Below, one piece after another: positions 1-9,100 of a stretch of 64,000 bases of DNA (position 1 is the first letter of the stretch; each line of letters starts with the position of its first letter). The position numbers and the translations under genes are program-made. Under the pieces are notes generated by a model, which saw only the letters and a list, made by a program, of their open reading frames with translations, was not told where the DNA came from and did not search any database. This DNA is from Pseudomonas batumici (GTDB taxonomy: Bacteria; Pseudomonadota; Gammaproteobacteria; Pseudomonadales; Pseudomonadaceae), in assembly GCF_000820515.1 (NCBI RefSeq), contig NZ_JXDG01000040.1:109142-173141 (forward strand), read 5' to 3'.

Positions 1-1
1 G

Positions 2-931
2 CCGATCCATGCGCGGGTCAGCGGCTATCTGAAGGACTGGAAAACCGACATCGGCAGCCCGGTCAAGGCCGGCCAGGTGCTGGCGGAGATCGACAGCCCG
101 GACCTCGACCAGCAGGTCGCCCAGGCCCATGCCCACCTGCTGCAGGAACAGGCCAATGCGCGCCTGGCCGAGACCACCGCTACGCGCTGGCAGAACCTGG
201 TGGGGACCCATTCGGTGTCGCGCCAGGAAGCCGATGAAAAAAGCTCCAACGCCGCCGCGGCCAAGGCCAATGCCGAAGCCGCCAGCGCCGACTACGCACG
301 GCTGTCGGCGCTGGAAGCGTACAAGACGATCCGCGCCCCCTTCGCCGGCACCATCACCGCCCGCAACACCGATATCGGCCAGTTGATCAAGGCCGACAGC
401 GACAGCGACCCGGAACTGTTCGACATCGCCGACACCCATCAACTGCGGCTCTACGTGCCCATCCCGCAGAACTACGCCAGCGTGATCCGTCCCGGTCTCG
501 AAGTAAAACTGAGCGTGCCGGAACATCCTGGCCGGCAGTTCAGCGCGAAACTGGTGGGCAACTCCACCGCCGTCGACTCGCGCTCAGGCACCCTGCTGGC
601 GCAGTTCGTCGCCGAGAACCCGGACAACGCCCTGCTGCCGGGCGACTACGCCGAGGCGACCCTGCCGATCCCGGCGGACACCCATGGCGTCAGCATTCCC
701 GCCAGCGCCTTGATCTTCCGCGCCCAGGGCACCCAGGTGGCCGTGCTCGACGCCCAGTCCCATGTGCACCTGCGCGACATCCACATCGGCCTGGACCTGG
801 GCGAACGCCTGGTCATCGACCAGGGCCTGAAACCCGCCGACACCGTGATCGACAATCCGCCGGACGCCCTGCGCGAAGGCGACCCGGTGAAACTCGCCGA
901 CGCCGGAGGCCAGCATGTCCCCAAGGCTTAA
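2..931 (+). CDS. RND/HlyD-type efflux periplasmic adaptor subunit, 5' truncated
   Basis: The reading frame is open from the window edge, so the signal peptide and start lie upstream; 309 residues remain. The order is typical of membrane-fusion proteins: first lipoyl half (ARVSGYLKDWKTDIGSPVKAG), a helical hairpin rich in Q/A/E (about residues 30-100), the second lipoyl half (TIRAPFAGTITARN), then beta-barrel and membrane-proximal domains. It would bridge an inner-membrane pump to the outer-membrane factor encoded next, which it overlaps by 17 bp. The pump gene is not in the window and is presumably upstream. Substrate cannot be told. Confidence 0.9.
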   Translation, partial: PIHARVSGYLKDWKTDIGSPVKAGQVLAEIDSPDLDQQVAQAHAHLLQEQANARLAETTATRWQNLVGTHSVSRQEADEKSSNAAAAKANAEAASADYARLSALEAYKTIRAPFAGTITARNTDIGQLIKADSDSDPELFDIADTHQLRLYVPIPQNYASVIRPGLEVKLSVPEHPGRQFSAKLVGNSTAVDSRSGTLLAQFVAENPDNALLPGDYAEATLPIPADTHGVSIPASALIFRAQGTQVAVLDAQSHVHLRDIHIGLDLGERLVIDQGLKPADTVIDNPPDALREGDPVKLADAGGQHVPKA

Positions 932-2333
932 GCGCAGCGCCTGGCTATTGATCGCGAGCTTGCAGGGCTGCTCCCTGGCGCCGACCTACCAGCCGCCCCG
1001 ACTCGACCTGCCGGAACACTATCGCGAGCAGACCAGCGACGGCCCCTGGCACCTGGCACAACCGGGCGAGCGGTTGTCACAACACTGGTGGACGCTGTTC
1101 CAGGACAAGCAGCTCGACGACCTGCAACAGCGCCTGCTCAAGGCCAACCCGGACCTGGCCGCCGCCCTCGCGCACTACGACGGCGCCCAGGCCTACGCGA
1201 GCCAGTTGCATGCCGGATTGTTCCCGCAGATCAGCGCCAGCGCGCAACCTCTGCGCCAGCGCCAATCGGACAATCGCCCGCTGCGCGGCAGCACCCAGCC
1301 GTCGGTGTACGACAGCAATACCGCAGGCTTTGCCCTGAACTTCGACCTCGACCTGTGGGGGCGGATTCGCAACCAGGTGGCCGCCGGCGACGCCCAGGCC
1401 CAGGCCTCCGGCGACGACCTGGCGGTGGCGCGCCTGAGCCTGCAACAGCAGTTGGCGACCTTGTATGTCCAGCTCAATGGCCTGGACGCCCAGGACCGGA
1501 TTCTCACCAGTTCCCTGGATGACTACACCCAGGCCCTGCAACTGACCCGCGACCGCTACCAGGGCCAGATCGCCTCGGAACTCGACCTGACCCGCGCCCA
1601 GAGCCAGCTGGCCGAGGCCCGGGCGCAGCTGGACGAAGTGCGCGGCCAACGCAACCTGGCCGAACACGCCATTGCCGAATTGGTGGGAGAGCCGGCCAGT
1701 GATTTCCAACTGCCGCCGACCCAGGCGCTCCTGACCATTCCCAAGGTGCCCGGCGCCCTGCCCAGCGGCCTGCTGCAACGGCGTGCGGATATCGCCGCGG
1801 CGGAACGGCGGGTGTTCGCCGCCAATGCCGGGATCGGCGTGGCCAAGGCCGCCTGGTACCCGGATTTCAGCCTGACCGGCCTGCTCGGCGGCCAGACCCA
1901 GGGCAGCGGCAACCTGCTGTCGACGGGTAACCGGTACTGGGCGCTGGGACCACTGGTCAACCTGCCGATTTTCGACGGCGGTCGCCTCAGTGCCCAGGAG
2001 CATCAGGCCAAGGCCGAATTCGAAGAAGCCTCGGCCCATTACCGCAGCCAAGTCTTGCGTGCGGTGCGCGAAGTCGAGGACAACCTGGCGCAACTGCGCG
2101 ACTTGCAACAGGAGGTCCAGGATGAGCAGGCGGCCGTGAGTGCGGCGCAGAACACCCAGACCCTGGCGATGAACAGCTACCAGGCCGGGGCGGTGAACTA
2201 TCTGGACGTGGTGACGGCGCAGACTGCGGCGCTGCAGGCGCAGCGGCAATTGCAGGCCTTGCAGACCCGCCAGCTGCAGGCCAGCATCGGCCTGATGACC
2301 GCGTTGGGTGGCGGTTGGAGCCCCGAGGGCTGA
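915..2333 (+). CDS. NodT-family outer-membrane efflux lipoprotein
   Basis: 472 residues, the usual length for the OprM/NodT family. The N-terminus is a lipoprotein signal with lipobox LQGC (Cys19), followed by two TolC-like repeats of long Ala/Gln/Leu-rich helices. The motif GLLQRRADIAAAERR is characteristic of the second repeat, and IFDGGRL of the outer-membrane strand region. The start overlaps the adaptor gene by 17 bp, indicating translational coupling. It forms the outer-membrane channel of a tripartite efflux pump. The family is certain; the exported compound is unknown. Confidence 0.92.
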   Translation: MSPRLKRSAWLLIASLQGCSLAPTYQPPRLDLPEHYREQTSDGPWHLAQPGERLSQHWWTLFQDKQLDDLQQRLLKANPDLAAALAHYDGAQAYASQLHAGLFPQISASAQPLRQRQSDNRPLRGSTQPSVYDSNTAGFALNFDLDLWGRIRNQVAAGDAQAQASGDDLAVARLSLQQQLATLYVQLNGLDAQDRILTSSLDDYTQALQLTRDRYQGQIASELDLTRAQSQLAEARAQLDEVRGQRNLAEHAIAELVGEPASDFQLPPTQALLTIPKVPGALPSGLLQRRADIAAAERRVFAANAGIGVAKAAWYPDFSLTGLLGGQTQGSGNLLSTGNRYWALGPLVNLPIFDGGRLSAQEHQAKAEFEEASAHYRSQVLRAVREVEDNLAQLRDLQQEVQDEQAAVSAAQNTQTLAMNSYQAGAVNYLDVVTAQTAALQAQRQLQALQTRQLQASIGLMTALGGGWSPEG

Positions 2334-2345
2334 ACGCGCGCGCCC

Positions 2346-2431
2346 CTGTAGGAGCCGGCTTGCTGGCGATAGCGGCCGATCAGGCAATGCAAGGCTTGCT
2401 GGCCTCATCGCCGGCAAGCCGGCTCTCACAG
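2346..2431. repeat. REP pair (BIME)
   Basis: Two inverted REP arms, CTGTAGGAGCCGGCTTGC and its near complement, sit 11 bases after the efflux operon stop codon. The inner spacer (ending GCTTGCTGGCCTCATCG) closely matches the pair at 16883. Such pairs cap transcripts and can be mobilised by REP-associated transposases. Confidence 0.9.
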
Positions 2432-2743
2432 ATCGCGTGGCGATTTCCTGCCTGCGCAACTTTTGCCCCATCCCTGGCCTTAAAAACGCCTCATCCAGCT
2501 CTGCAATGCCTGCTACACAAGGCCTCCAACCCACCAGGCAACTTCTTGCGCGATCATGCGCAACACCTTGCGCACTTTCCTCAAGAAACGCCCTCCAAAC
2601 CTAGAACCATTCTGCAAAAACAAAATAACTACATGTTTTTAAACAAAAAATAAAAACAGGCACAACTCTTGATCTGTAGACCTGTGAACCCATCGAGCGT
2701 CCCTTGATGGCACACAGCACCTCTTCGGACAAGGAATTCATCC
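2432..2743 (+). promoter_or_regulatory. AT-rich upstream region of hcp with a possible sigma-54 element
   Basis: No gene is seen here. About 2600-2670 is strikingly A/T rich, unlike the flanks. At 2657-2673 the string AGGCACAACTCTTGAT resembles the RpoN consensus TGGCAC-N5-TTGC, but the -12 C is an A. Many T6SS hcp genes depend on RpoN, so the site is plausible but weak. A purine-rich stretch at 2730-2736 (GACAAGG) precedes the hcp start. Confidence 0.3.
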
Positions 2744-3259
2744 ATGCCAACACCTGCCTACCTGACCCTGCAAGGCCTCAAGCAAGGCCTGATCACCGCG
2801 GGCACCTTTACCCAGGACTCGGTCGGAAACATCTACCAGGAAGGTCATGAAGACCAGATCCTGGTCCAGGGTTTCGCTCACGACATCACCATCCCCCGCG
2901 ACCCGCAATCCGGACAACCGACCGGCCAGCGTGTGCACCATCCGCTGATGATCAGCAAGGTCTTCGACAAGTCCTCGCCGCTGATCTTCAGCGCCCTGAC
3001 CAGCGGGGAAACCCTGACCAAATGCCGCCTGGAGTGGTACCGCACCTCCTCCTCCGGCACCCAGGAGCACTATTTCACCATCGAACTGGAAGACGCCATC
3101 GTCGTCGACGTGAAATCGCGCATGCCCAATTGCCAGGACCCGAACCAGGCGCACTTCACCCATCTGGAAGACGTGTACTTCAGCTACCGCAAGATCACCT
3201 GGACCCACGAAGTGGCGGGCACCTCCGCCTCCAATGACTGGCGCTCCCCAGTGTCCTGA
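2744..3259 (+). CDS. hcp: T6SS tube protein Hcp
   Basis: 171 residues, the usual Hcp length. The pattern of one beta-barrel domain (AYLTLQGLKQG..., then GTQEHYFTIELEDAIVVDV) and the motif VHHPLMISKVFDKSSP identify the Hcp1 family. Hexamers stack into the inner tube fired by the type VI sheath and act as chaperone for small effectors. No C-terminal toxin extension is present. It is the first gene of an orphan payload island (hcp, vgrG, adaptor, rhs). No sheath or baseplate genes are seen, so the firing apparatus must be encoded elsewhere. Confidence 0.95.
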   Translation: MPTPAYLTLQGLKQGLITAGTFTQDSVGNIYQEGHEDQILVQGFAHDITIPRDPQSGQPTGQRVHHPLMISKVFDKSSPLIFSALTSGETLTKCRLEWYRTSSSGTQEHYFTIELEDAIVVDVKSRMPNCQDPNQAHFTHLEDVYFSYRKITWTHEVAGTSASNDWRSPVS

Positions 3260-3269
3260 TTCCCACCTG

Positions 3270-3297
3270 GGCGTCGCTCGGCCTAGCCGGCGACGCC
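3270..3297 (+). terminator. Hairpin between hcp and vgrG, possible attenuator
   Basis: GGCGTCGC (3270-3277) pairs perfectly with GCGACGCC (3290-3297), and the inner CGGC/GCCG extends the stem. There is no U-run after it, so it is not a classical intrinsic terminator. It could stabilise hcp mRNA or reduce read-through into vgrG, as Hcp is needed in large excess over VgrG. Confidence 0.45.
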
Positions 3298-3403
3298 TTG
3301 CGCCGTTCCCTCAAAACCTTTTGGCGCGCTGCGGCCCCTCGGCACTGGCGAAGGTTTCGTACGGCCCAGATTTCACACCACAGCATTTTCCAAGGAGGAG
3401 CAC

Positions 3404-5434
3404 ATGCCAGCGCCGGCCAATCAACCTCACTTCAGCCTGACGATCGAGGACTTCGAACACCCACTGCAGGTCGCCGCCTTCACCGGTCACGAAGCGCTCA
3501 ACCAGCCCTTCAGCTTCGATCTGAAACTGGTGGGCGAGCGCGACCTCGATCTGCAAAGCCTGCTGCACAAGCAAGCCTTTCTCAGACTCTGCACCTCGGG
3601 CGCGGGTATCCATGGACAGTTCTATCGTGTCGCCCAGGGGCCACGCGGCAGGCGCCTGGCGCATTACCAGGTCTGTCTGCGCCCACGCCTTGCCGACCTC
3701 GAACATCGCCTCAACCAGCGCATCTTCCAGCACCTCAGCGTCCCGCAGATCATCGCCCTGGTGCTGAACGACCACGGTCTGTTCGGCAACCACTACCGCT
3801 TCCACCTCAGCGGCCACTACCCGGCGCGGGAATATTGCGTGCAGTACCGGGAGTCCGACCTGCACTTCATCCAGCGCCTGTGCGAAGAAGAAGGCCTGCA
3901 CTTCCACTTCCAGCATGACAGCGGCAGCCACACCCTGGTGTTCGGCGACGACCAGGCTTTTTTCCCAACGCAAGCGCCTCGGCGTTACCAAAAAGACAGC
4001 GGATTGGCAGCCCCGACAGCAGCCATCAACCGCTTCAGCGTGCGCCTGGAAACCCGCAGCACAAGCGTCACTCATCGGGATTACGATTTCGACAATCCCA
4101 CTCGGCCTCTGGAACATATCAGCTGCGGCGAACAGCTTCCCGACCTGGAAGACTATGCCTTTCCGGCGCGCTGCACCGACCAGCAGCAAGGCAAGCAGCG
4201 GGCGCGGCGCGCCCTGGAGCGACACCGCTGCACCTTCCGGCAAGCTCACGGCCAAAGCGATATCCCGGCTCTGTCGAGCGGGCACCTGCTGACGCTCACC
4301 GAGCATCCGCATGCCGACTGGAATGCTCTTTGGCTGCTGACCGAGATCAGCCACGAAGGCCGACAACCGCAAGTCCTGGAGGAACTCGCCAGCAGCGCCA
4401 ACACGACGGACAGTTTCCAGCAGGGTTATCGAAACAGCTTCCGCGCCCTGCCCGCCGACACGCCTTTTCGCCCCGCGCTGGCCCATCCGAAGCCCTGCAT
4501 CGACGGCAGCCAGACAGCCGTAGTCACCGGCCCGCCGGGAGAAGAGATCCATTGCGATGCCCATGGCCGGGTCAAGGTGCAATTCCATTGGGATCGGGCA
4601 GCGACTCACAGCGAGGCCAGCAGTGGCTGGCTGAGGGTCGCCTCGGCCTGGGCGGGGAACGGCCATGGTGCCTTGAGCATCCCGCGTGTCGGCATAGAAG
4701 TGCTGGTGAGCTTTCTCGAGGGCAACCCGGATCAGCCGTTGATTACCGGCTGCCTGTACCACGCACTCAACCGGCCGCCTTACGAACTGCCCGCCCACAA
4801 GACCCGTAGCGTCTTCAAGACCCTCAGCTCACCCGGTGGTGGCGGCTTCAACGAGCTGCGCATCGAAGACCGCAAGGGCCAGGAGCAGATCTACCTGCGC
4901 GCCCAGCGTGACTGGCAACAGGTGGTCGAACACGATCAGGTCATCCAGGTCGGTCATGAACGCCACGACAGCGTGGCCGCCACCAGCTACCGCGAACTCA
5001 AGGCCGACGAACATCGCACCACCCGGGCCGATCGCAAGACCGAGATACGGGCCGACGATCACCTGAACATCGGCCAGAGCCGGCATGTACGACTCGGCAA
5101 CAGCTATCTGCTCCAGGCCGACGAGGAGATCCACCTCAAAAGCGCTGCCCGGGTGGTGATCGAAGCCGGCAGTGAACTGACCCTCAAGGTCGGCGGCAGC
5201 TTTATCAAGATCGATGGCAACGGCATCACCCTGAGCCCGGAGCCGGACGCAGATGCCAAGGCGGTGCCGGGTGTTGGCACCCGGGTGGCCGCCCTGCTAC
5301 CCGGTCTGTTTCAGGCCGTTACCCGCCCTCTCCCCGCAGCGCCCTTGTCCATGGCACAACTGGCAACCCTGCTGCGTGGCGCGGCGTTCTGCGAAGAGTG
5401 CGAGAAGTGCAAGGCAGGTGTCTGTGAGCGCTGA
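3404..5434 (+). CDS. vgrG: T6SS spike protein VgrG (TssI)
   Basis: 676 residues. The N-terminal gp27-like region (to about residue 380) is followed by the gp5-like OB domain (DAHGRVKVQFHWDR, then SGWLRVASAWAG) and the beta-helix needle (LSSPGGGGFNELRIEDRKG). A perfect AAGGAGGAG ribosome site precedes the ATG. The C-terminus has no separate enzyme domain but ends in a short Cys-rich tail, CEECEKCKAGVC, which may bind a metal or form the docking surface for the DUF4123 adaptor. The trimer would carry the Rhs effector at the spike tip. Confidence 0.96.
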   Translation: MPAPANQPHFSLTIEDFEHPLQVAAFTGHEALNQPFSFDLKLVGERDLDLQSLLHKQAFLRLCTSGAGIHGQFYRVAQGPRGRRLAHYQVCLRPRLADLEHRLNQRIFQHLSVPQIIALVLNDHGLFGNHYRFHLSGHYPAREYCVQYRESDLHFIQRLCEEEGLHFHFQHDSGSHTLVFGDDQAFFPTQAPRRYQKDSGLAAPTAAINRFSVRLETRSTSVTHRDYDFDNPTRPLEHISCGEQLPDLEDYAFPARCTDQQQGKQRARRALERHRCTFRQAHGQSDIPALSSGHLLTLTEHPHADWNALWLLTEISHEGRQPQVLEELASSANTTDSFQQGYRNSFRALPADTPFRPALAHPKPCIDGSQTAVVTGPPGEEIHCDAHGRVKVQFHWDRAATHSEASSGWLRVASAWAGNGHGALSIPRVGIEVLVSFLEGNPDQPLITGCLYHALNRPPYELPAHKTRSVFKTLSSPGGGGFNELRIEDRKGQEQIYLRAQRDWQQVVEHDQVIQVGHERHDSVAATSYRELKADEHRTTRADRKTEIRADDHLNIGQSRHVRLGNSYLLQADEEIHLKSAARVVIEAGSELTLKVGGSFIKIDGNGITLSPEPDADAKAVPGVGTRVAALLPGLFQAVTRPLPAAPLSMAQLATLLRGAAFCEECEKCKAGVCER

Positions 5435-6194
5435 GCCTTTGACACCCGAGCGCTGGTTGGCCCAGGCCCCGATGGCGCCTCACGAGCGGCTCTATCTGAT
5501 ACTCAGCGACGCCAGCGAGGCCAGACCACTGGCCGCCTTGCGCAGGATCGGCAACCCGCTGGCGCCCCTGCCGGTCTGGAGAGACACACCTTATGCCGAT
5601 TGGCTTGAGGTGATGCCCCATGTCGTCGAACTCAGGGTGCAAAGCCCGTTTCTGTCCTGGATCGCCGACACCGAATACCGGGATTGGGGCTGGCTTGCGC
5701 TGTCGTCGAACACCCCGGAACAGCTCATGGCGCACCTGCGCGGCCTGACCCAGGTGAAGCTTCCGACGGGCAACCCGGTGTTCTTTCGTTTCTGGGATGG
5801 CCGTCAATGGCTGCCGACCCTCGACTTTCTCGGTCCCGAGGCCAGTGAGCTGCTGCCGGGCCTGAGTCGCTATCTCATCAATGGCCAGGCACGAGCCCTC
5901 AGCCACTCGGTCAGGCGCGAAGCCAAGACCTATCCCTGGTGGGAGGTTCCGCCGGCGCTGCTGGAACACCTGTCCGGGCAGTGTCCCGAAACGCTGATCG
6001 ACAACAGCCTGCAGTGGCTGAGCGAAGACCACCCCGCGCTGTATGACGCCGTGCCCGTCGCCCACCTGCGGCACAAGCTCGCCCGCTTCCTGGAACGCTC
6101 GGCGCCCGGCCCGACCCGGCAAGCCGCCCTGCTCGCCTATCTGTCCCGGGAACTGGCGGTCGCGGAGTACCTTGCCAGGGAGGCAAGACGATGA
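5424..6194 (+). CDS. DUF4123 T6SS effector adaptor (Tap/TEC type)
   Basis: 256 residues if started at GTG 5424, nine bases after AAGG; GTG 5418 in the same frame is less well spaced. The frame is open further upstream but that part lies inside vgrG. The FRFWDGRQWLP and PYADWLEVMPHVVEL strings are typical of DUF4123. Family members bind a specific effector and the VgrG C-terminus and are themselves not secreted. It overlaps vgrG by 11 bp and the rhs start by 4 bp (ATGA), so all three are translated as one unit, which strongly implies that its cargo is the Rhs protein. Confidence 0.92.
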   Translation: MSAEPLTPERWLAQAPMAPHERLYLILSDASEARPLAALRRIGNPLAPLPVWRDTPYADWLEVMPHVVELRVQSPFLSWIADTEYRDWGWLALSSNTPEQLMAHLRGLTQVKLPTGNPVFFRFWDGRQWLPTLDFLGPEASELLPGLSRYLINGQARALSHSVRREAKTYPWWEVPPALLEHLSGQCPETLIDNSLQWLSEDHPALYDAVPVAHLRHKLARFLERSAPGPTRQAALLAYLSRELAVAEYLAREARR

Positions 6195-9100
6195 ACCGCA
6201 TCGATTACATCGAAGCACAACTCGACGGTTTCAACGACAGCCTGACCCTCTATCGCGAGCAGACCCGCAGCTGGTATGCCCAGGCGCTCGACCAGGTCAG
6301 CCACGCCGCGGACCTGCCTTCGTTGCTGGGCATGGACCGGATCATCCGCCTTGGCGACAGCCGCAAGGTCGTCGGACTTGAGGACCGAGACTTCCTGTCC
6401 AACGTGGCGCAGTGCCCGGCCAACGGCGTGCTGACCATCGAGAGCCGGTTCGAGTCGGTCCATGAGATTCCACTGGGCGACCTGCTGGTGGAGGTCATAC
6501 CGGTCGCTGGCGGTCCTTCGACCCCCATTCTGCTCGACGCCCAGGGCAAGGGCAGCTTCCAGGGCCAACCGGGCCAGTTCTATCGGGTGCGGGTGCAAGG
6601 TGGCGTAACGCCCGAGCAGGTCGACAGCCTGTTCGATGGCTACTCGGAGCTGACCCGGGACCTGGAAGCCTGGCTGCGTCGCGAGTGGAGCGGCTTCAAG
6701 CCGCAATGGTCGGCACAGACCGCCTCGACGGTGCTACTGGCCGTCGGCGAGGGTCTGGTCAGCGGCAGCTGGGAGGCGATCAAGGGCGTCTGGGAAGGAA
6801 TCGAGTTGCTGCTCGACATCCTCAAGGATCCCCTGGCCTATGTCGACCGGCTGGGCAGCGGCGCCCAGGAGTTGGCCGACCTCGCGCGACGGGCCCCGGC
6901 CGTGATGGAAAAGGCCATGTTGCTGGCCAGCGACGAGGCCGCGCTCTTCCTGCTATTGCGCACCGCCGCGATCTGGTTGGCATCGCTGCCGCCGAGCCAA
7001 CTGGCCGGGGATACCGCGCATGTCGTGGCGAGCACCCTGGTTTCCGTGCTGATCGACTTGCTCCTGGGCTTGGTGCTCACCGTCGCAGCCGCGGGAGCCG
7101 GCGTCGCTTACCTGGCCCTGCGCCTGAAGAAATACGGCAGCCAGATGGTTGCAGCCGGAACTCGTTTCATCCAGGGCCTGTTCAGCCTGCTCGACGGCTT
7201 CATGGGTTATGTCGGTCGCTACAAGGCCGTCGCCGCCCGGGGCGTGGCGGGTGCACAGAAACAAGGCGTCCTGCAAATGCGCTGGGACGGACGCAAGAAC
7301 GCCACCCTGCGCCAGACCGAACACCTCGACGACGTTCCCCGGCAAGCCGCCAACCCCAACGGCCAGGGTGCCGAACGCGCGGACAAGACCCAGACCCAGG
7401 GTTGTCCGGTGTCGATGGTCACCGGCGAAGAACTGCTGACCTTGGTCGATGGCGAACTGGACGGCCCACTGCCGTTCTCCTGGAGCCGGCTGTATCGCAC
7501 CAGTGCCGTGGACATTCGCCAGGGCCTCGGTCCCGGCTGGAGCCATGCACTGGCCCACAGCCTGAGGTTCGACGGCGACGAGGTTATCTGGACCGACCAG
7601 GAAAACCGCTCCATCCGTTTCCCTCGCCCCAGTCAACAACGTTCGGCCATCCACAACAGCCTGAGCGAAGCGGCGATCTACCTGGGCGACACGTCCGATG
7701 AACTGATCCTGACCCAGGCCGGCGACACGCCCTGGTTCTATCACTTCAGGTACGACCGACACGGCGCCCGGCTGTTTTCCCTCAGTGACCGCCATGGCAA
7801 TCGGCTGAGCATCAGCCATGACCTCGAGGGTCGTATCCAGCGCCTGGACAACGGCCTCGGACGTGCCCTGCTGTTGCGCTACGACCGTGCCCGCATCATC
7901 GCGGTCGAGTACCAGCAGGAACAGGCGGCCGCGTTTCCCGCCGATAGCTGGCAGACCTTGCGCACGCTGGTCCGCTATCGCTACGACGACCCGGGCCGCC
8001 TGATCGAGGCCGCCAACGCCGTCGACGAATGCGAGCGCTATGCCTACGACGAACACCACGTCATTCGTGAACGCCAGTTGGCCGGCGGCGCCGCGTTCTA
8101 CTGGGAGTGGCAAGGCGTGGGCAAGCAGGCGCGCTGCGTACGTCACTGGGCCAGCTTTGCGCAGATGGACAGCCGCTACACCTGGGGCGACGACGGCAGC
8201 GTCACCGCCCGGCACATCGACGGCAGCGAAGAAGTCTTTGTCCATGATGAGCGGGCGCGCCTGATCCGCAAGGTCGATGCCGATGGCGCCGAGCAACACA
8301 AGACCTATGACGCCCAAGGCCGCCTGATTGCCGAAAAGGACGCCCTGGGCGCCATCACCGAATACCGCTACAGCGAAGCCGGCCGGCTGCTGGCCATTAT
8401 CCCGCCCGAAGACGAGCCGACGCTCTACGAGTATCACAACGGTCACTTGTGCAGCGTGCAACGTGGCCGGGCGCACTGGAAATATGCTCGCAATCCCCAG
8501 GGCGATATCACCCGCAGGACCGACCCCACGGGCCAGGTCACCGAGTATGAATACGACCGCCGGGGCCTGCTGAACGAGATCCGTCACCCGGACGGCAGCC
8601 GGCACAGCCTCACCTGGGACCGACTCGGCCATCTGCTGGAAGAACGACTGCCTGACGGCAGCCTGCTGAAATACGGCTACGACGAACAAGGCCGACAAAC
8701 CCGTCGCCAGACAGCGGACGGCGCCACCACCCGCTACACGTGGGACGCCATTGGCCGTCTGAGCCAGGTTGAAATGCCCGGCGGGGCGAAACGTCGTTTC
8801 AGCTACAACGCCTACGGAAAGATCACTGCCGAGACCGACGAACTGGGACGGGTGACGCGTTATGAATACGCGGACAACCTGCACCTGGTCAGTCGTCGTC
8901 TCAACCCCGACGGCAGTCAGCTGCGCTATCGCTATGACAATGCCCGGCTGCTGCTCAGCGAAATCGAGAACGAGCGTGGCGAGCACTACCGCCTCGACTA
9001 TTACCCCAACGGCCTGATCCGCGAGGAAACCGGCTTCGACGGGCGGCGCACCGCCTACACCTACGACCTCAACGGTCACCTGCTGGAGAAAAAGGAGTTC

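Noticed and set aside
2346..2431. CRISPR-like regular repeats
   Set aside because: The repeats are isolated inverted pairs typical of REP/BIME, not direct repeats with unique spacers, and no cas genes exist here.
2308..2653. Open frames of 98 and 112 codons after the efflux operon
   Set aside because: They start inside the upstream gene and read through the REP pair; no ribosome site.
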